Assembly: GCF_002142215.1 (NCBI RefSeq)
Contig: NZ_NAST01000019.1
Coordinates: forward strand, 1-49,270
DNA: 49,270 nucleotides
Source of the DNA: Gilliamella sp. N-G2
GTDB lineage: Bacteria; Pseudomonadota; Gammaproteobacteria; Enterobacterales; Orbaceae
Reading direction: 5' to 3'
Of the stretch, positions 1 through 9,152 are shown one piece after another. The translations under genes and the position numbers were made by a program. Position 1 is the first letter of the stretch. Each line of letters starts with the position of its first letter. A model generated the notes under the pieces. The model was not told the DNA's origin. It searched no databases and was given only the letters and a program-made list of their open reading frames with translations.

Positions 1-94
1 ATTATACACTATATAAGACTTTCTCGTTAATTTAATTGTGTTATGATTAAGGAATAATTCATCATAAAATATTAATATATATTAAATGATATAT

Positions 95-1156
95 TTATTT
101 TTTTACTTTAATCTTAATACCTAAAAAACATAAAATGTAAAATTTATCAGCGTCCCAAACTCCAATCAAGCGTTGTCTTTTGTTCAAAAATAATTGATTT
201 ATCTTTCCTATTTTGTAATAGTTTTTATTAGCTATTGAATGTAGGAATTTATTATTAGGAAAGTGAGATGTTAAATCAAATAGCTTAACAATTTGAGTTG
301 CTTCATTTAAAGCTAATATTCTATCCTTTTTAGGTAAACAGCGCATGGACTCTAACAATTTATCTTTTAATAAATCAACTAAAACTGGTCTAAACTTATC
401 AAGTAACTGCCATCGAAATACAAATTGCAGTAAATAATCGAAACACAATAATGAATCCAATTCATGAGAAATTATACTATTTTTCTGATTTCTTTTTTTA
501 TAACTCATAATAGAACCATCTCTTATAAGATAATTATAAAATTTATCATTAATAAAACACACTTCATCACATAACAATCCATAAGACCAGAAAAAAGGGT
601 TATCTTCATGCCTAAGGCCTTCCGGAAAAAGAATGTTGTATTGCCTAATGATTGAAAGTTTATAAACTTTATTCCATGCACATACATCCATCTTCGTCAT
701 GACATCATTAGATAATTTAATAAAACCTTTATATTTATGTTCAAAATAGCGTTCGTCTTGGATTCGACTAAGTTTGTTTTCAACTATAAGATTAGTCGAA
801 AAGTAAACTAGATCAACTTCAGGTTTATTAAATTGATCGATTGCTTTCTCATATGTATCTGATTCTATAAAATCATCTGAATCAACAAAAGTAATATATT
901 CCCCTTTAGCTTGTCCGATTCCTATGTTTCGGGCTGAAGACACGCCTCCATTTATTTTACTGATAATTTTGATTCGATTATCAATTTTTTGATACTTTTC
1001 TAATATTTTTAGAGAACCATCAGTTGATCCATCATTAACACAAATAATTTCAATATTCTTAAAAGTTTGATTGATTAAACTATCTAAACATTTTATTAAA
1101 TATTTTTCTGTATTATATACAGAAACTATTATTGATAAAATTGGTAAAATATTCAT
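95..1156 (-). CDS. Family 2 glycosyltransferase
   Basis: A 353-residue GT-A fold (GT2) glycosyltransferase. The N-terminal 110 residues carry the family hallmarks: the SIIVSVYNTEKYL start, NDGSTDG for nucleotide binding, SSARNIGI, and VDSDDF as the DxD-type metal/nucleotide-sugar motif. The C-terminal half (CAWNKVYKL, HEDNPFFWSY) is the extension typical of capsule and LPS side-chain transferases. It has no membrane segment, so it probably acts on the cytoplasmic face on a lipid-linked glycan. It is the last gene of a four-gene minus-strand glycosyltransferase operon, 147 bp after the previous gene. It is a clear paralogue of the N-terminal half of that neighbour. Donor and acceptor cannot be read from the sequence. 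Confidence 0.85.
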   Translation of the reverse strand: MNILPILSIIVSVYNTEKYLIKCLDSLINQTFKNIEIICVNDGSTDGSLKILEKYQKIDNRIKIISKINGGVSSARNIGIGQAKGEYITFVDSDDFIESDTYEKAIDQFNKPEVDLVYFSTNLIVENKLSRIQDERYFEHKYKGFIKLSNDVMTKMDVCAWNKVYKLSIIRQYNILFPEGLRHEDNPFFWSYGLLCDEVCFINDKFYNYLIRDGSIMSYKKRNQKNSIISHELDSLLCFDYLLQFVFRWQLLDKFRPVLVDLLKDKLLESMRCLPKKDRILALNEATQIVKLFDLTSHFPNNKFLHSIANKNYYKIGKINQLFLNKRQRLIGVWDADKFYILCFLGIKIKVKK

Positions 1157-1303
1157 GTGAGTTTTATTAAAATTTTTTAAGTAAAATATTTTTTATTTCA
1201 TCTTATATTAATTATATAAATACAAAAAATAAAAAGTTAATTCTTATGAATTATTAATATACTTAAAGGTAAAAAAATAACTATGAGATTTCACTTGAGC
1301 TAT

Positions 1304-3469
1304 TTATAAATACTTTTTAATTTTAAGTAAATAATTTAGAGCTTCTTCAATTTCACAGATAGTCTTATTTTCAGGGTTAAGATAAAAACAATAGTCAATA
1401 TAAGAAATATAAAATAATTCTTCTAAAGATAATTTCCTTTTTCTCCGTGGAAGTGGTATTTTATCAATTGTCAGCCCCCATCCGGCATAAAAAGGTATAC
1501 CATAAACATAAACAGGTTTACCACACATTAATGCTTCTAAACCTATCATATCATTATGTACATACACTTCATCCATTTGGTTAATTAAATCAAACGGGTT
1601 AATATTATCTTCTACATATTTAATAGATAAATTACCATCTAAGTTTGCCAAGATACTTTTGTAACGTTTAAGTTGTCCTTCACAACACTTATAGGAAAAT
1701 TTAATGACTATGTTCCCGTTTGGATTATTGCAAATAGCTTCAATTAGCATATCTTCAAAATTATAATTTATTTCATAGTGCTTTTTATAAATTTCCCAAT
1801 CTGATTGAACAACAAGAACATTTTTCTTATTATCTTCTCTATAATTATTGAAATTACTATTATAATTATTATATTTAGATAGTTTATTGTTAACGATTTC
1901 ACTGATAACATTTTTGGATCTTAATAACTGGTTTTTATCTAGTTGAACTGTATTCAATAAGTTTTCAAGATCTGTTGCTACATTACCATCATTATAATAA
2001 CCTTGAGAATCAACCACAAATGAAATACATGAGCAAAATATTGGCATTGCTGTTCCATAAGGCGGTATTACATTACTTATAAACCCTGTAAAAATATAAT
2101 AAAATAGTTTGTTTTGTTCCTCTGCTAGTTTCATTATTTCAGAAACGTTCTGATGCTCAAATGAAAATACCGAATTAGAATCATCTAAGTTATTTGTTAA
2201 ATTTGCTACGATTGATAAATTTTCAAAATAATATCTAAAATCATTTAGGTTAATTTGGTTATAAAATATTAAATTATTTTTATTAGGTAGAAATCTCTCT
2301 TTTTTCTGTTTTGAAACATTTGAAACAATAATCTGTCGTAATTGAGATAACTCATCATATAGATAATTAAATTTGTTATTTGTATCTATAGCAAGTTTAT
2401 CTAATTTATTTTTAGTTATTCTTTTTTTAACTTTTATTCCTAATAAACAAAAAGTAGTACGATATGGTGAACGATATAAACCAAATATTCTCTGCTTTCT
2501 CGTTATAAACTCAATGTACTCAATTTTATAATATTTTTGTTTAGATAATGTTCTAAAAAGACGATTTAAAGGAAATAATTTGTTTAAAGAAAACTTATTT
2601 ATGATATCAGTTGATTTTTCCAGAATGTTTTTTACGTTTTTTTTCGATGCATGGTTAATTTCATCTCTAAAAACTTTTTCAAAATATTTTTCTAAAGTTA
2701 AAGCTACTTTATAAAACAAATTCCATTTAAAAATAAAAGATAAAAACTCTTCAAAACATAATAATCTGTCATATTCATGAGATAGCTCATTAACTTTAGT
2801 TTTTTGAACTTTCATCGTTAAATTCATAATTGAATTTTTTCTACTTAAATAGTTATGCAATCTTTCTGGCATAAAATAAGCATAGTCACACACCAATGCA
2901 TATGACCAGAAAAAAGGATTATCTTCATAAAGTTTACCTTCTGGGAATCTTATACCATAATTGTTAATAATTGAAAGCTTATATATTTTATTCCAAGCAC
3001 AAACATCTAAATAGTTAATAACATAGCTAGTTAATTTTACTAATCCACGAAATTTGTGTTGAAAATAATCTTGATTGTAACGTTCACAATCATTTTCTTC
3101 CATAACTAAATTTGTTGAAAAATGTACTAAATCAACTTTATCATTAACAAATCTTGATAACGCCAATTCGTAAGCATTATTTTCAACATAATCATCTGAG
3201 TCAAGAAAAGTTATATATTCACCTCTAGCATTTTCAATACCCATATTTCTTGCAGATGACAGTCCACCGTTAACTTTATTAAAGATTTTTATTCTAGGAT
3301 CTTTTTTAGCATATTCGTTTAAAATAATATGTGAGTTATCTTTCGAACCATCATTTATACAGAGAATTTCAATATCTTTAAAAGTTTGGTTAACAAGGCT
3401 ATCCAAACATTTTCTTAAATATTTTTCTGTATTATAAACAGGTACTACAACAGTTATTTTTGGTTGCAC
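1304..3469 (-). CDS. GT2 glycosyltransferase fused to a KpsC-like capsule domain
   Basis: A 721-residue two-domain protein. Residues 1 to about 350 are a GT2 transferase (VVVPVYNTEKYL, NDGSKDNS, SSARNMGI, LDSDDY) closely resembling the downstream gene. Residues from about 400 to the end resemble the KpsC/KpsS (capsule_synth, LipB) family. The conserved C-terminal block is present (GLEALMCGKPVYVYG followed by IPFYAGWGLT), and then the SLEELFYISYIDY helix. In KpsC such domains add beta-Kdo during capsule linker synthesis. The basic KxHP-type motif usually found in KpsC reads IKFSYKCC here, so catalysis by this domain is uncertain. The start is GTG, with an AGGA about 10 bases upstream. It lies 16 bp after the preceding transferase gene, so the two are probably co-transcribed. 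Confidence 0.8.
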   Translation of the reverse strand: MQPKITVVVPVYNTEKYLRKCLDSLVNQTFKDIEILCINDGSKDNSHIILNEYAKKDPRIKIFNKVNGGLSSARNMGIENARGEYITFLDSDDYVENNAYELALSRFVNDKVDLVHFSTNLVMEENDCERYNQDYFQHKFRGLVKLTSYVINYLDVCAWNKIYKLSIINNYGIRFPEGKLYEDNPFFWSYALVCDYAYFMPERLHNYLSRKNSIMNLTMKVQKTKVNELSHEYDRLLCFEEFLSFIFKWNLFYKVALTLEKYFEKVFRDEINHASKKNVKNILEKSTDIINKFSLNKLFPLNRLFRTLSKQKYYKIEYIEFITRKQRIFGLYRSPYRTTFCLLGIKVKKRITKNKLDKLAIDTNNKFNYLYDELSQLRQIIVSNVSKQKKERFLPNKNNLIFYNQINLNDFRYYFENLSIVANLTNNLDDSNSVFSFEHQNVSEIMKLAEEQNKLFYYIFTGFISNVIPPYGTAMPIFCSCISFVVDSQGYYNDGNVATDLENLLNTVQLDKNQLLRSKNVISEIVNNKLSKYNNYNSNFNNYREDNKKNVLVVQSDWEIYKKHYEINYNFEDMLIEAICNNPNGNIVIKFSYKCCEGQLKRYKSILANLDGNLSIKYVEDNINPFDLINQMDEVYVHNDMIGLEALMCGKPVYVYGIPFYAGWGLTIDKIPLPRRKRKLSLEELFYISYIDYCFYLNPENKTICEIEEALNYLLKIKKYL

Positions 3470-3485
3470 GATTAAATATTCCTAT

Positions 3486-4280
3486 TTAGATAGTGATAAA
3501 TGCATATTTTTTTTTCTTAAATGAAAACGAAGCCAATATTCTATTTGGTATCGTTTCTTGCTTTAATTTAACAAATACAACTTTCTTATTTAACTTAAAT
3601 TTGACTTTATAAGGTTGTTCTTGCTCTGTATGGATAATTTCATCGTTACTATCATCTTTCCAAGAGGCATAAAATTCATGAACACAATAATTATCATAAC
3701 CTTCAATTTTTTCGCAAAAATAATGGGAAGGAAAAATGACTTCTTTTGACGAAATTTTTAAAGTATCAAATTTATTATATGGCTCAGCTACTAATTTTTT
3801 ATTTTTTAATAAGGTGGTTATTCTTTCAACATTGGTTGTTACATCTGGTTCTCCATTTATAATAAACTTATTATTTTCATAAGAATCTAATATTTCTTTA
3901 ATAAAGAGATTACTTTTAGCTGCCCCTAAAGTAGCTGTTGAGATAGGATGGATTATTTCTCTCCAGTTTTCATAACATGAAAAAAAATCCAAATTGAGAA
4001 AAGGATCAAAAGATTTAGACAGAGTTATATCTGTATCTAAATAAATTCCTCCTTCATTAAATAAGGCATAAACCCTAAAAAAGTCAGAAACAAATGCAAA
4101 TTTCCTAGCTTGATATGCCTCTTTGACGTACTGATTATTTGTTAAATTAAGATGGCTATCATTCCACTCTACAAACTTATAATCAGGAAGTTTCTTTTTC
4201 CAATCTTGGATATTATCTAAAACTTTTTTTGGCTTAGGATTATTACCGAACCAACAGTAATGTATTATTTTAGGAATCAT
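3486..4280 (-). CDS. DXD-motif glycosyltransferase (Gly_transf_sug / OCH1-like)
   Basis: A 264-residue protein that opens with MIPKIIHYCWFG, the usual start of capsular glycosyltransferases with the sugar-binding DXD region (Pfam Gly_transf_sug, GT32-like). The DXD motif is visible as GGIYLDTDI near residue 96, after the helix FAFVSDFFRVYALF. No signal peptide or membrane helix is seen, so it is probably cytoplasmic or peripheral. It sits between two other transferases with gaps of 16 to 18 bp, as expected for one polysaccharide operon. The transferred sugar cannot be deduced. Confidence 0.82.
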   Translation of the reverse strand: MIPKIIHYCWFGNNPKPKKVLDNIQDWKKKLPDYKFVEWNDSHLNLTNNQYVKEAYQARKFAFVSDFFRVYALFNEGGIYLDTDITLSKSFDPFLNLDFFSCYENWREIIHPISTATLGAAKSNLFIKEILDSYENNKFIINGEPDVTTNVERITTLLKNKKLVAEPYNKFDTLKISSKEVIFPSHYFCEKIEGYDNYCVHEFYASWKDDSNDEIIHTEQEQPYKVKFKLNKKVVFVKLKQETIPNRILASFSFKKKKYAFITI

Positions 4281-4298
4281 AATTAATAAAAATCTCCA

Positions 4299-5222
4299 TC
4301 ATTTATTAAAAAAATCGAATAAATAAATACCCAAAGAAAAAGAAAATACTTTTTTCATATAAGATTTCGGTAAATTTGAGTGTCTAAGTAAATTTAATAG
4401 TGTATCTTTAGTAACACTCCCTCCCCAATCCAAATGTTTTCTTATCATGTAGAAAATAGCATTATATTTGTTTATGTTTAACTTATTTTGAAACATATAT
4501 TGCAATATTGAATAAATAACTATAGCCCTATCGACATTATTTCGTCTTTGTACATCTAAGGATGGGTTATTACATTGAGAATTTTCGTTAAGTTTATTAT
4601 AAATATAGTAGGTTCTATTTGTATAAAGCAATTTTTCCGAATTAATTAAATATATTGAATTGAAATAAAAGTCTTCAGCAAAACCAAAATAATTATCACA
4701 CTCCAGAAACTGATGACCAAGATTTCTTATTTTACTTAAATTAAACAATTTTGCATAAGGGGCAGGGAAAGAATCATCACTTAACATATAAGTTATCTTC
4801 TTCCTTGTATCTAGTGATACAAACTCTTTGTTAAAAAAGAAATTTTTAACCAATCCTTCATGTTTTTGATGATAAATATCACAAAATACACAATCTATGT
4901 CATTTTTATATAAATTTACCAAAACTTCGAAATAATTACTAGGAATAATATCATCTGAATCAACAAATGTGATCAATTCACCCGTTGATTTTTTGATACC
5001 TAAATTCCTTGCTTTATGGGATCCACCATTTGGTTGATAAAAATATTTTACTCTGGAATCATACTTATATTGTTCACAAATCAAACCTGTAGAATCGGAA
5101 CTTCCATCATCAATAATTATCAACTCATAATCTTTAAATGATTGAGAAAGGATGTTCTTGATACAAACATCAGCATATTTCTCAGAATTATACATGGGTA
5201 AAACAACTGAAAGTAATTTCAT
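4299..5222 (-). CDS. Family 2 glycosyltransferase, first gene of the operon
   Basis: A 307-residue GT2 enzyme with LLSVVLPMYNSEKY at the N terminus, IIDDGSSDSTG, KARNLGI and the metal-binding FVDSDD near residue 93. The C-terminal region (FAEDFYFNSIY) is the acceptor-side extension seen in capsule and O-antigen transferases. It is the promoter-proximal gene of the minus-strand polysaccharide cluster and is followed by the DXD transferase after 18 bp. No flippase, polymerase or priming transferase lies in this window, so the locus probably continues to the left or uses components encoded elsewhere. Confidence 0.85.
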   Translation of the reverse strand: MKLLSVVLPMYNSEKYADVCIKNILSQSFKDYELIIIDDGSSDSTGLICEQYKYDSRVKYFYQPNGGSHKARNLGIKKSTGELITFVDSDDIIPSNYFEVLVNLYKNDIDCVFCDIYHQKHEGLVKNFFFNKEFVSLDTRKKITYMLSDDSFPAPYAKLFNLSKIRNLGHQFLECDNYFGFAEDFYFNSIYLINSEKLLYTNRTYYIYNKLNENSQCNNPSLDVQRRNNVDRAIVIYSILQYMFQNKLNINKYNAIFYMIRKHLDWGGSVTKDTLLNLLRHSNLPKSYMKKVFSFSLGIYLFDFFNK

Positions 5223-5338
5223 ATCTAATCCTAGCTAGATAAAGCCGAAAACTAATTGCCAACTACTGAAAAATACAAAAGAAAAAAATAAGGTATAAAA
5301 AAGAAAATGTTTAATTGAGTCGCATAAGCATACTCTAT

Positions 5339-5366
5339 TTTATAAACAACCCTCATATCGAGTCAA
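5339..5366 (-). promoter_or_regulatory. Candidate sigma70 promoter of the glycosyltransferase operon
   Basis: On the minus strand, TTGACT (5361-5366) and TATAAA (5339-5344) are separated by 16 bp, about 117 bp upstream of the first glycosyltransferase. No ops (GGCGGTAG) element was seen in the leader, so RfaH control is not supported. The rest of the 300-bp gap 5223-5525 is AT-rich and holds no recognisable gene. Confidence 0.55.
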
Positions 5367-5525
5367 TAATATAGTTGTTTAACCTCAATGTGTTATGGAT
5401 AGTAAATATATTACAATATGATCAATCAACTATATGAAGAATAACATATAGAAATTTACCAATACGATTCTACTATAAACTATAGAATAATTGAAAAATG
5501 AAATATATTCCAAACATTTTTTATT

Positions 5526-6779
5526 TTAACAAAAATCTTCCTCTCTTATTCCATAATCTCTAAGCTTATTAGCAATTGCGGTGTGGGATACCCCTAATCT
5601 TTTGGCAAGTTTTCTTGAGCTTGGATATTTGACATAGAGACTTTTTAGGACTTCTTTTTCATAGTTTTTAGTCATTTCATCTAGCGTTTTATTGTCAATA
5701 TCCCTAATCAATGAGATCTGAGTTGAAGTTATTGCTGGTAAAACAATGTTTTTTACCGTCAATTGTGGAGATGTTAACTGAGCCAATGCTGAATAAAGTA
5801 CATTTTTAAGCTGTCTTACATTACCTGGCCATGAGTATTGAGCTAAATAAGGAATCACATCTTGATTAACTGTTGGCGGTGTAATGCCTTGTTTATTAGC
5901 AAATTCATCAATAAAAATTTGTGTAAGCGGTGCAATATCTTCCTGACGCTCTTGTAGTGAAGGTAAATTTAAGGACAACACATTCAAGCGATAATAAAGA
6001 TCTTTCCTAAACTTTCCTTGTTCCACCAATTCAGCTAAATCAACTTTAGTTGCACAGATGATTCTAACATCAACATAAACTTCGTTATCATCGCCGACTC
6101 GTCTAAAAAAGCCATCATTAATAAAACGCAATAATTTGGTTTGCATTTGGAATGACATTTCATCAATGCCATCAAGTAATACAGAACCACCATTAGCCTG
6201 CTCAAAAAAACCTTTTTTGCTCTCTAGTGCTCCTGGATAAGCCCCTGCGGCATGGCCATAAAGCTCACTTTCAACAACATCATCAGGCATAGCAGCACAA
6301 TTAAGACCTAAAAAGGTTTGATCCCCCCTAGGGCTATATTGATGACATGCACTAGCCAATAAATCTTTACCGGTGCCAGTTTCACCGGTAATCAATAGTG
6401 GCTCCCTTTGCATTGAAAAAGCTTTAGCTTGAGCAATTAATTTTTGCATTGGTTGGCTTTTAACAGCAAAAATATCAAAAGCATGATGTCCAACAACATT
6501 AATTTTTGATAACCGTTTTTTTAGATATTCAACTGGTTGCAAAACAAAGGTAATAAGGGATGATTCATTAATTTTTTGCAATAAAAAATACTGCGAGTTC
6601 AATACAATAATCGTATCATCATGTTCGGATAAATCGAATGTTGCATCTAAATTAAATGCATTTCGATAATCAAATGGCTGATCTAAGCTTAATAAATTAC
6701 TAGAAAATAATGCTTTTGCTGCATCATTATAAGCAACTAATTGTGTATTATTGTCGATTTTAATGATGGCTGCTTGCAT
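5526..6779 (-). CDS. tyrR: TyrR-family transcriptional regulator lacking the ACT domain
   Basis: A sigma54-activator-like regulator of aromatic amino acid genes. A PAS-like N-terminal region (about 100 residues) is followed by the AAA+ domain with Walker A GETGTGKD and Walker B SVLLDGIDE. The C-terminal Fis-type HTH (SSRKLAKRLGVSHTAIANKL) matches TyrR closely. The sigma54-contacting GAFTGA loop reads GAYPGA, as expected for TyrR, which works with sigma70. The N-terminal ACT domain of enteric TyrR (about 513 residues) is absent. I chose the ATG at 6779 (417 residues) because GGGAG lies 7 bases before it. The upstream ATG at 6800 has no ribosome site. Either start overlaps the end of nagZ, so the two are translationally linked. 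Ligand specificity without the ACT domain is unknown. Confidence 0.88.
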   Translation of the reverse strand: MQAAIIKIDNNTQLVAYNDAAKALFSSNLLSLDQPFDYRNAFNLDATFDLSEHDDTIIVLNSQYFLLQKINESSLITFVLQPVEYLKKRLSKINVVGHHAFDIFAVKSQPMQKLIAQAKAFSMQREPLLITGETGTGKDLLASACHQYSPRGDQTFLGLNCAAMPDDVVESELYGHAAGAYPGALESKKGFFEQANGGSVLLDGIDEMSFQMQTKLLRFINDGFFRRVGDDNEVYVDVRIICATKVDLAELVEQGKFRKDLYYRLNVLSLNLPSLQERQEDIAPLTQIFIDEFANKQGITPPTVNQDVIPYLAQYSWPGNVRQLKNVLYSALAQLTSPQLTVKNIVLPAITSTQISLIRDIDNKTLDEMTKNYEKEVLKSLYVKYPSSRKLAKRLGVSHTAIANKLRDYGIREEDFC

Positions 6780-7806
6780 TATAATGCTCCCACTTTTCAT
6801 TCAACTTCATTAAATTTTGATGACGATTCTGCCAATCATGACTCTTTATCAAATCGGCATAATTTACTTTGGTATTAGTTAATAGTAGTCTTGCTTTATT
6901 GGTTAATAACGGCTGTTTTTCATTTAAACGAATTAATGCATCTAAAATAGCTAATGTGCCATTTCGATTATTACAAGCCAATAATAAATCACAACCAGCA
7001 TTAAGCGCTGCTTTAGCTCGTTCAGCGTGATCACCCAAAACAGATGCACCTTCCATCGATAAATCATCAGAAAATATAACACCATCAAAATGTAACTTTT
7101 CACGTAACACTGTTTTTAGCCAAAACGCTGACCCGCTGGCAGGTTTATCATTAAATTCAGGATAAATAACATGAGCAGGCATAATGGCATCAAGTTTCTT
7201 TTCAGCGATTAATTTAGCAAAAATCTGCATATCATTTTTAATGAGTTCTTTCGAACGATAATCAATTGGTGTTTCTTTATGAGAATCAGCAATAACATGA
7301 CCATGACCAGGAAAATGTTTACCAGTTGTTTTCATGCCTGCCGAATGCATACCATCAATCATTGACGATGCAATTTGATAAGCAATATAACTATCTTGAT
7401 GAAATGACCGACTACCAATGGCTAAACAATCATGACCTAAATCAAGTACAGGCGCATAACTTAAATCAATGTCGTAGGCAATCAATTCCATCGCTAGTAA
7501 CCAACCAGCGTCAAATGCTAATGATTTCGCTTTTTCTAAATCATTAAGCAAAGCAAAAGATTGCGCAGGAGGAATAAGAGTAAAACCTTGTTTGAAACGT
7601 TGAACTCGACCACCTTCATGATCAACCGAAATTAATAAACGTTCTGATGTCGCCGAACGAATTTGCTTTATCAAGTCAGTCAATTGCTCAGGTGACTGAT
7701 AATTACGACTAAATAAAATAATCCCTGCTACCATTGGATTTTTTAAAAGCGCCATATCATCATTAGTTAATGATGTACTTGGTACATCGATCAATAAAGG
7801 ACCCAT
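6760..7806 (-). CDS. nagZ: Beta-N-acetylhexosaminidase NagZ
   Basis: Cytoplasmic GH3 enzyme of peptidoglycan recycling. It releases GlcNAc from GlcNAc-anhydroMurNAc muropeptides, which shapes the signal for AmpC-type regulators. It is 348 residues long, like the enteric enzyme. Visible features are SVDHEGGRVQRF near 60-71, KHFPGHG (163-169), the catalytic dyad D174/H176 in VIADSH, and the nucleophile Asp248 in FSDDLSMEGA. Its ATG overlaps the lpoB stop (TAATG), so translation is coupled. The order hinT-lpoB-nagZ matches the enteric arrangement (without thiK and ycfL), and tyrR follows with overlap. Confidence 0.95.
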   Translation of the reverse strand: MGPLLIDVPSTSLTNDDMALLKNPMVAGIILFSRNYQSPEQLTDLIKQIRSATSERLLISVDHEGGRVQRFKQGFTLIPPAQSFALLNDLEKAKSLAFDAGWLLAMELIAYDIDLSYAPVLDLGHDCLAIGSRSFHQDSYIAYQIASSMIDGMHSAGMKTTGKHFPGHGHVIADSHKETPIDYRSKELIKNDMQIFAKLIAEKKLDAIMPAHVIYPEFNDKPASGSAFWLKTVLREKLHFDGVIFSDDLSMEGASVLGDHAERAKAALNAGCDLLLACNNRNGTLAILDALIRLNEKQPLLTNKARLLLTNTKVNYADLIKSHDWQNRHQNLMKLNEKWEHYNASSHH

Positions 7807-8429
7807 TATTCAGCAGCTCCTTGAGCATTATCAGGATTAGCAGAATTTTTGGATTGGATATCTTTTGTTGTTACACGTTGTAAAATTTCACCCGTTTGGG
7901 TTGAAAGTAACTCCATAGATAAATTGGCATCTTCATTTTCGGTTGGTAACTTATAAAGTGTGGTAAAAAGCACATAGCCTGCATTTATTGACTTAGCCAA
8001 ACCGATCATTTTGCTACGAGAAACAAGTTTATCATCAACAGAAATACCTAACGCTTGTTTAGCTTGACTGATCGATTGTCTATCAGCCACAGAGAAAATG
8101 CTTTGCTTATTCAGTATATTATGTAACGTTGTATCAATCTGATTTGTTGCTAAATAATCACCACTACGATTTTGGATATCACTAATTAACAACAGTTTAT
8201 TACCTTCAATTGCTGATGAAGATTGCAATATTTTATTAACAACTGGAGATAATATATCATTCCAATCAGTTGTTTTAACTATCTGTGGCGGAGTATCTAC
8301 CACTCCAGTGTTATCGGGGATTTCTACTGGCGGATTGACTTCAGTTTTTTGATTATAACCAAGAAGTTGACATCCAGCTAAACTAAAAGCAAGCATGCCC
8401 ATTCCAACGATACGTTTAAACTGTTTCAT
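7806..8429 (-). CDS. lpoB: Penicillin-binding protein activator LpoB
   Basis: Outer-membrane lipoprotein that stimulates PBP1b-type peptidoglycan synthases. The 207-residue precursor has a basic N terminus, a hydrophobic stretch and the lipobox LAGC with Cys20. A Pro-rich linker (about 30-50, PPVEIPDNTG) follows, then a globular domain with LLISDIQNRSGDYL and SISQAKQALGIS, as in LpoB/YcfM. It lies 5 bp after hinT and shares the TAATG overlap with nagZ. An AGG stands in front of the ATG. The match rests on domain pattern and on the conserved neighbourhood. Confidence 0.9.
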   Translation of the reverse strand: MKQFKRIVGMGMLAFSLAGCQLLGYNQKTEVNPPVEIPDNTGVVDTPPQIVKTTDWNDILSPVVNKILQSSSAIEGNKLLLISDIQNRSGDYLATNQIDTTLHNILNKQSIFSVADRQSISQAKQALGISVDDKLVSRSKMIGLAKSINAGYVLFTTLYKLPTENEDANLSMELLSTQTGEILQRVTTKDIQSKNSANPDNAQGAAE

Positions 8430-8434
8430 ATAAG

Positions 8435-8782
8435 TTAACCTATTAATCGCCCTAAATTTTTACCACCTAATAAATGCATGTGAATATGAAAGACTTCTTG
8501 TCCTGCATCTTTATTACAATTCATTATTAAACGATAACCACTTTCATCAATCCCTTCTTGCTTGGCAATTTTAGCCGCAACAACCATCATATGACCAAGC
8601 AGAGCTTCATCAGACTCTGCAATATGATTTACGGTTGGGATCAATTTATTGGGAATAATTAAAATATGTGTAGGGGCTTGAGGAGAAATATCCCGAAAGG
8701 CAGTGACCTGATCATCTTGAAAAACAATATCAGCAGGAATTTCACGGCGAATTATTTTACTAAAAATGGTTTCTTCAGCCAT
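8435..8782 (-). CDS. hinT: HIT-family purine nucleoside phosphoramidase HinT
   Basis: A 115-residue cytosolic HIT hydrolase acting on adenosine 5'-phosphoramidates and related acyl-adenylates. The HIT signature HIHMHLL is at 99-105, with the catalytic histidine in its centre. [13 protein letters not shown] and [14 protein letters not shown] are the usual N-terminal strands. A strong ribosome site (AAAGGAGTG) precedes the ATG. It is the first gene of the hinT-lpoB-nagZ-tyrR unit and is divergent from rpsF. Confidence 0.95.
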   Translation of the reverse strand: MAEETIFSKIIRREIPADIVFQDDQVTAFRDISPQAPTHILIIPNKLIPTVNHIAESDEALLGHMMVVAAKIAKQEGIDESGYRLIMNCNKDAGQEVFHIHMHLLGGKNLGRLIG

Positions 8783-8825
8783 ATAAGCACTCCTTTAAAA
8801 ATAGCTATTAACATTAAACTTTTAT

Positions 8826-8855
8826 TTTATAAAGAATAACATATTTTAATAACAA
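8826..8855 (-). promoter_or_regulatory. Candidate promoter of hinT-lpoB-nagZ-tyrR
   Basis: On the minus strand, TTGTTA (8850-8855) and TATAAA (8826-8831) are 18 bp apart, about 45 bp before hinT. The region between it and the rpsF promoter (8860-9026) is AT-rich with nothing else recognised. Confidence 0.45.
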
Positions 8856-9026
8856 AGATGTATAGATATCGTTACATTTTTACACCTAATTCACTTATTC
8901 AAGTAAAAACTTTGCCGAAAAGTTTTTTTATTCTATTTATAATCGATTTTTAGTTAAAATTTTTAGTTATGATTAACAGATTATTTTTATTATAAAAAAC
9001 GAATAACACTTTTAATATTTATTCAT

Positions 9027-9055
9027 TTGTTAAAGTAATTATTTTGATATATAAT
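9027..9055 (+). promoter_or_regulatory. Sigma70 promoter of the rpsF operon
   Basis: TTGTTA (9027-9032) and a perfect TATAAT (9050-9055) are separated by 17 bp. Transcription should start near 9062 and give a leader of about 90 nt before rpsF. Confidence 0.75.
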
Positions 9056-9061
9056 GCGCCG

Positions 9062-9152
9062 TCGATTTCAACCGCTTAATTTTCATGTTCCTTGCTTTCA
9101 ATGGGTTGCGGTTGCCCCCGACAGAAAGCTGATTAATCCGTAGGGAGCGATA
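9062..9152 (+). promoter_or_regulatory. rpsF 5' leader, possible S6:S18 autoregulatory element
   Basis: The transcribed leader is much richer in GC than its surroundings and contains a G/C-rich foldable stretch (GGGTTGCGGTTGCCCCCGAC) before the ribosome site AGGGAG (9142-9147). Leaders of rpsF operons in many bacteria bind the S6:S18 complex through a hairpin with a conserved CCG. A CCG and a pairable stem are present here, but I could not test the covariance model. Assignment is by position and composition. Confidence 0.4.
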
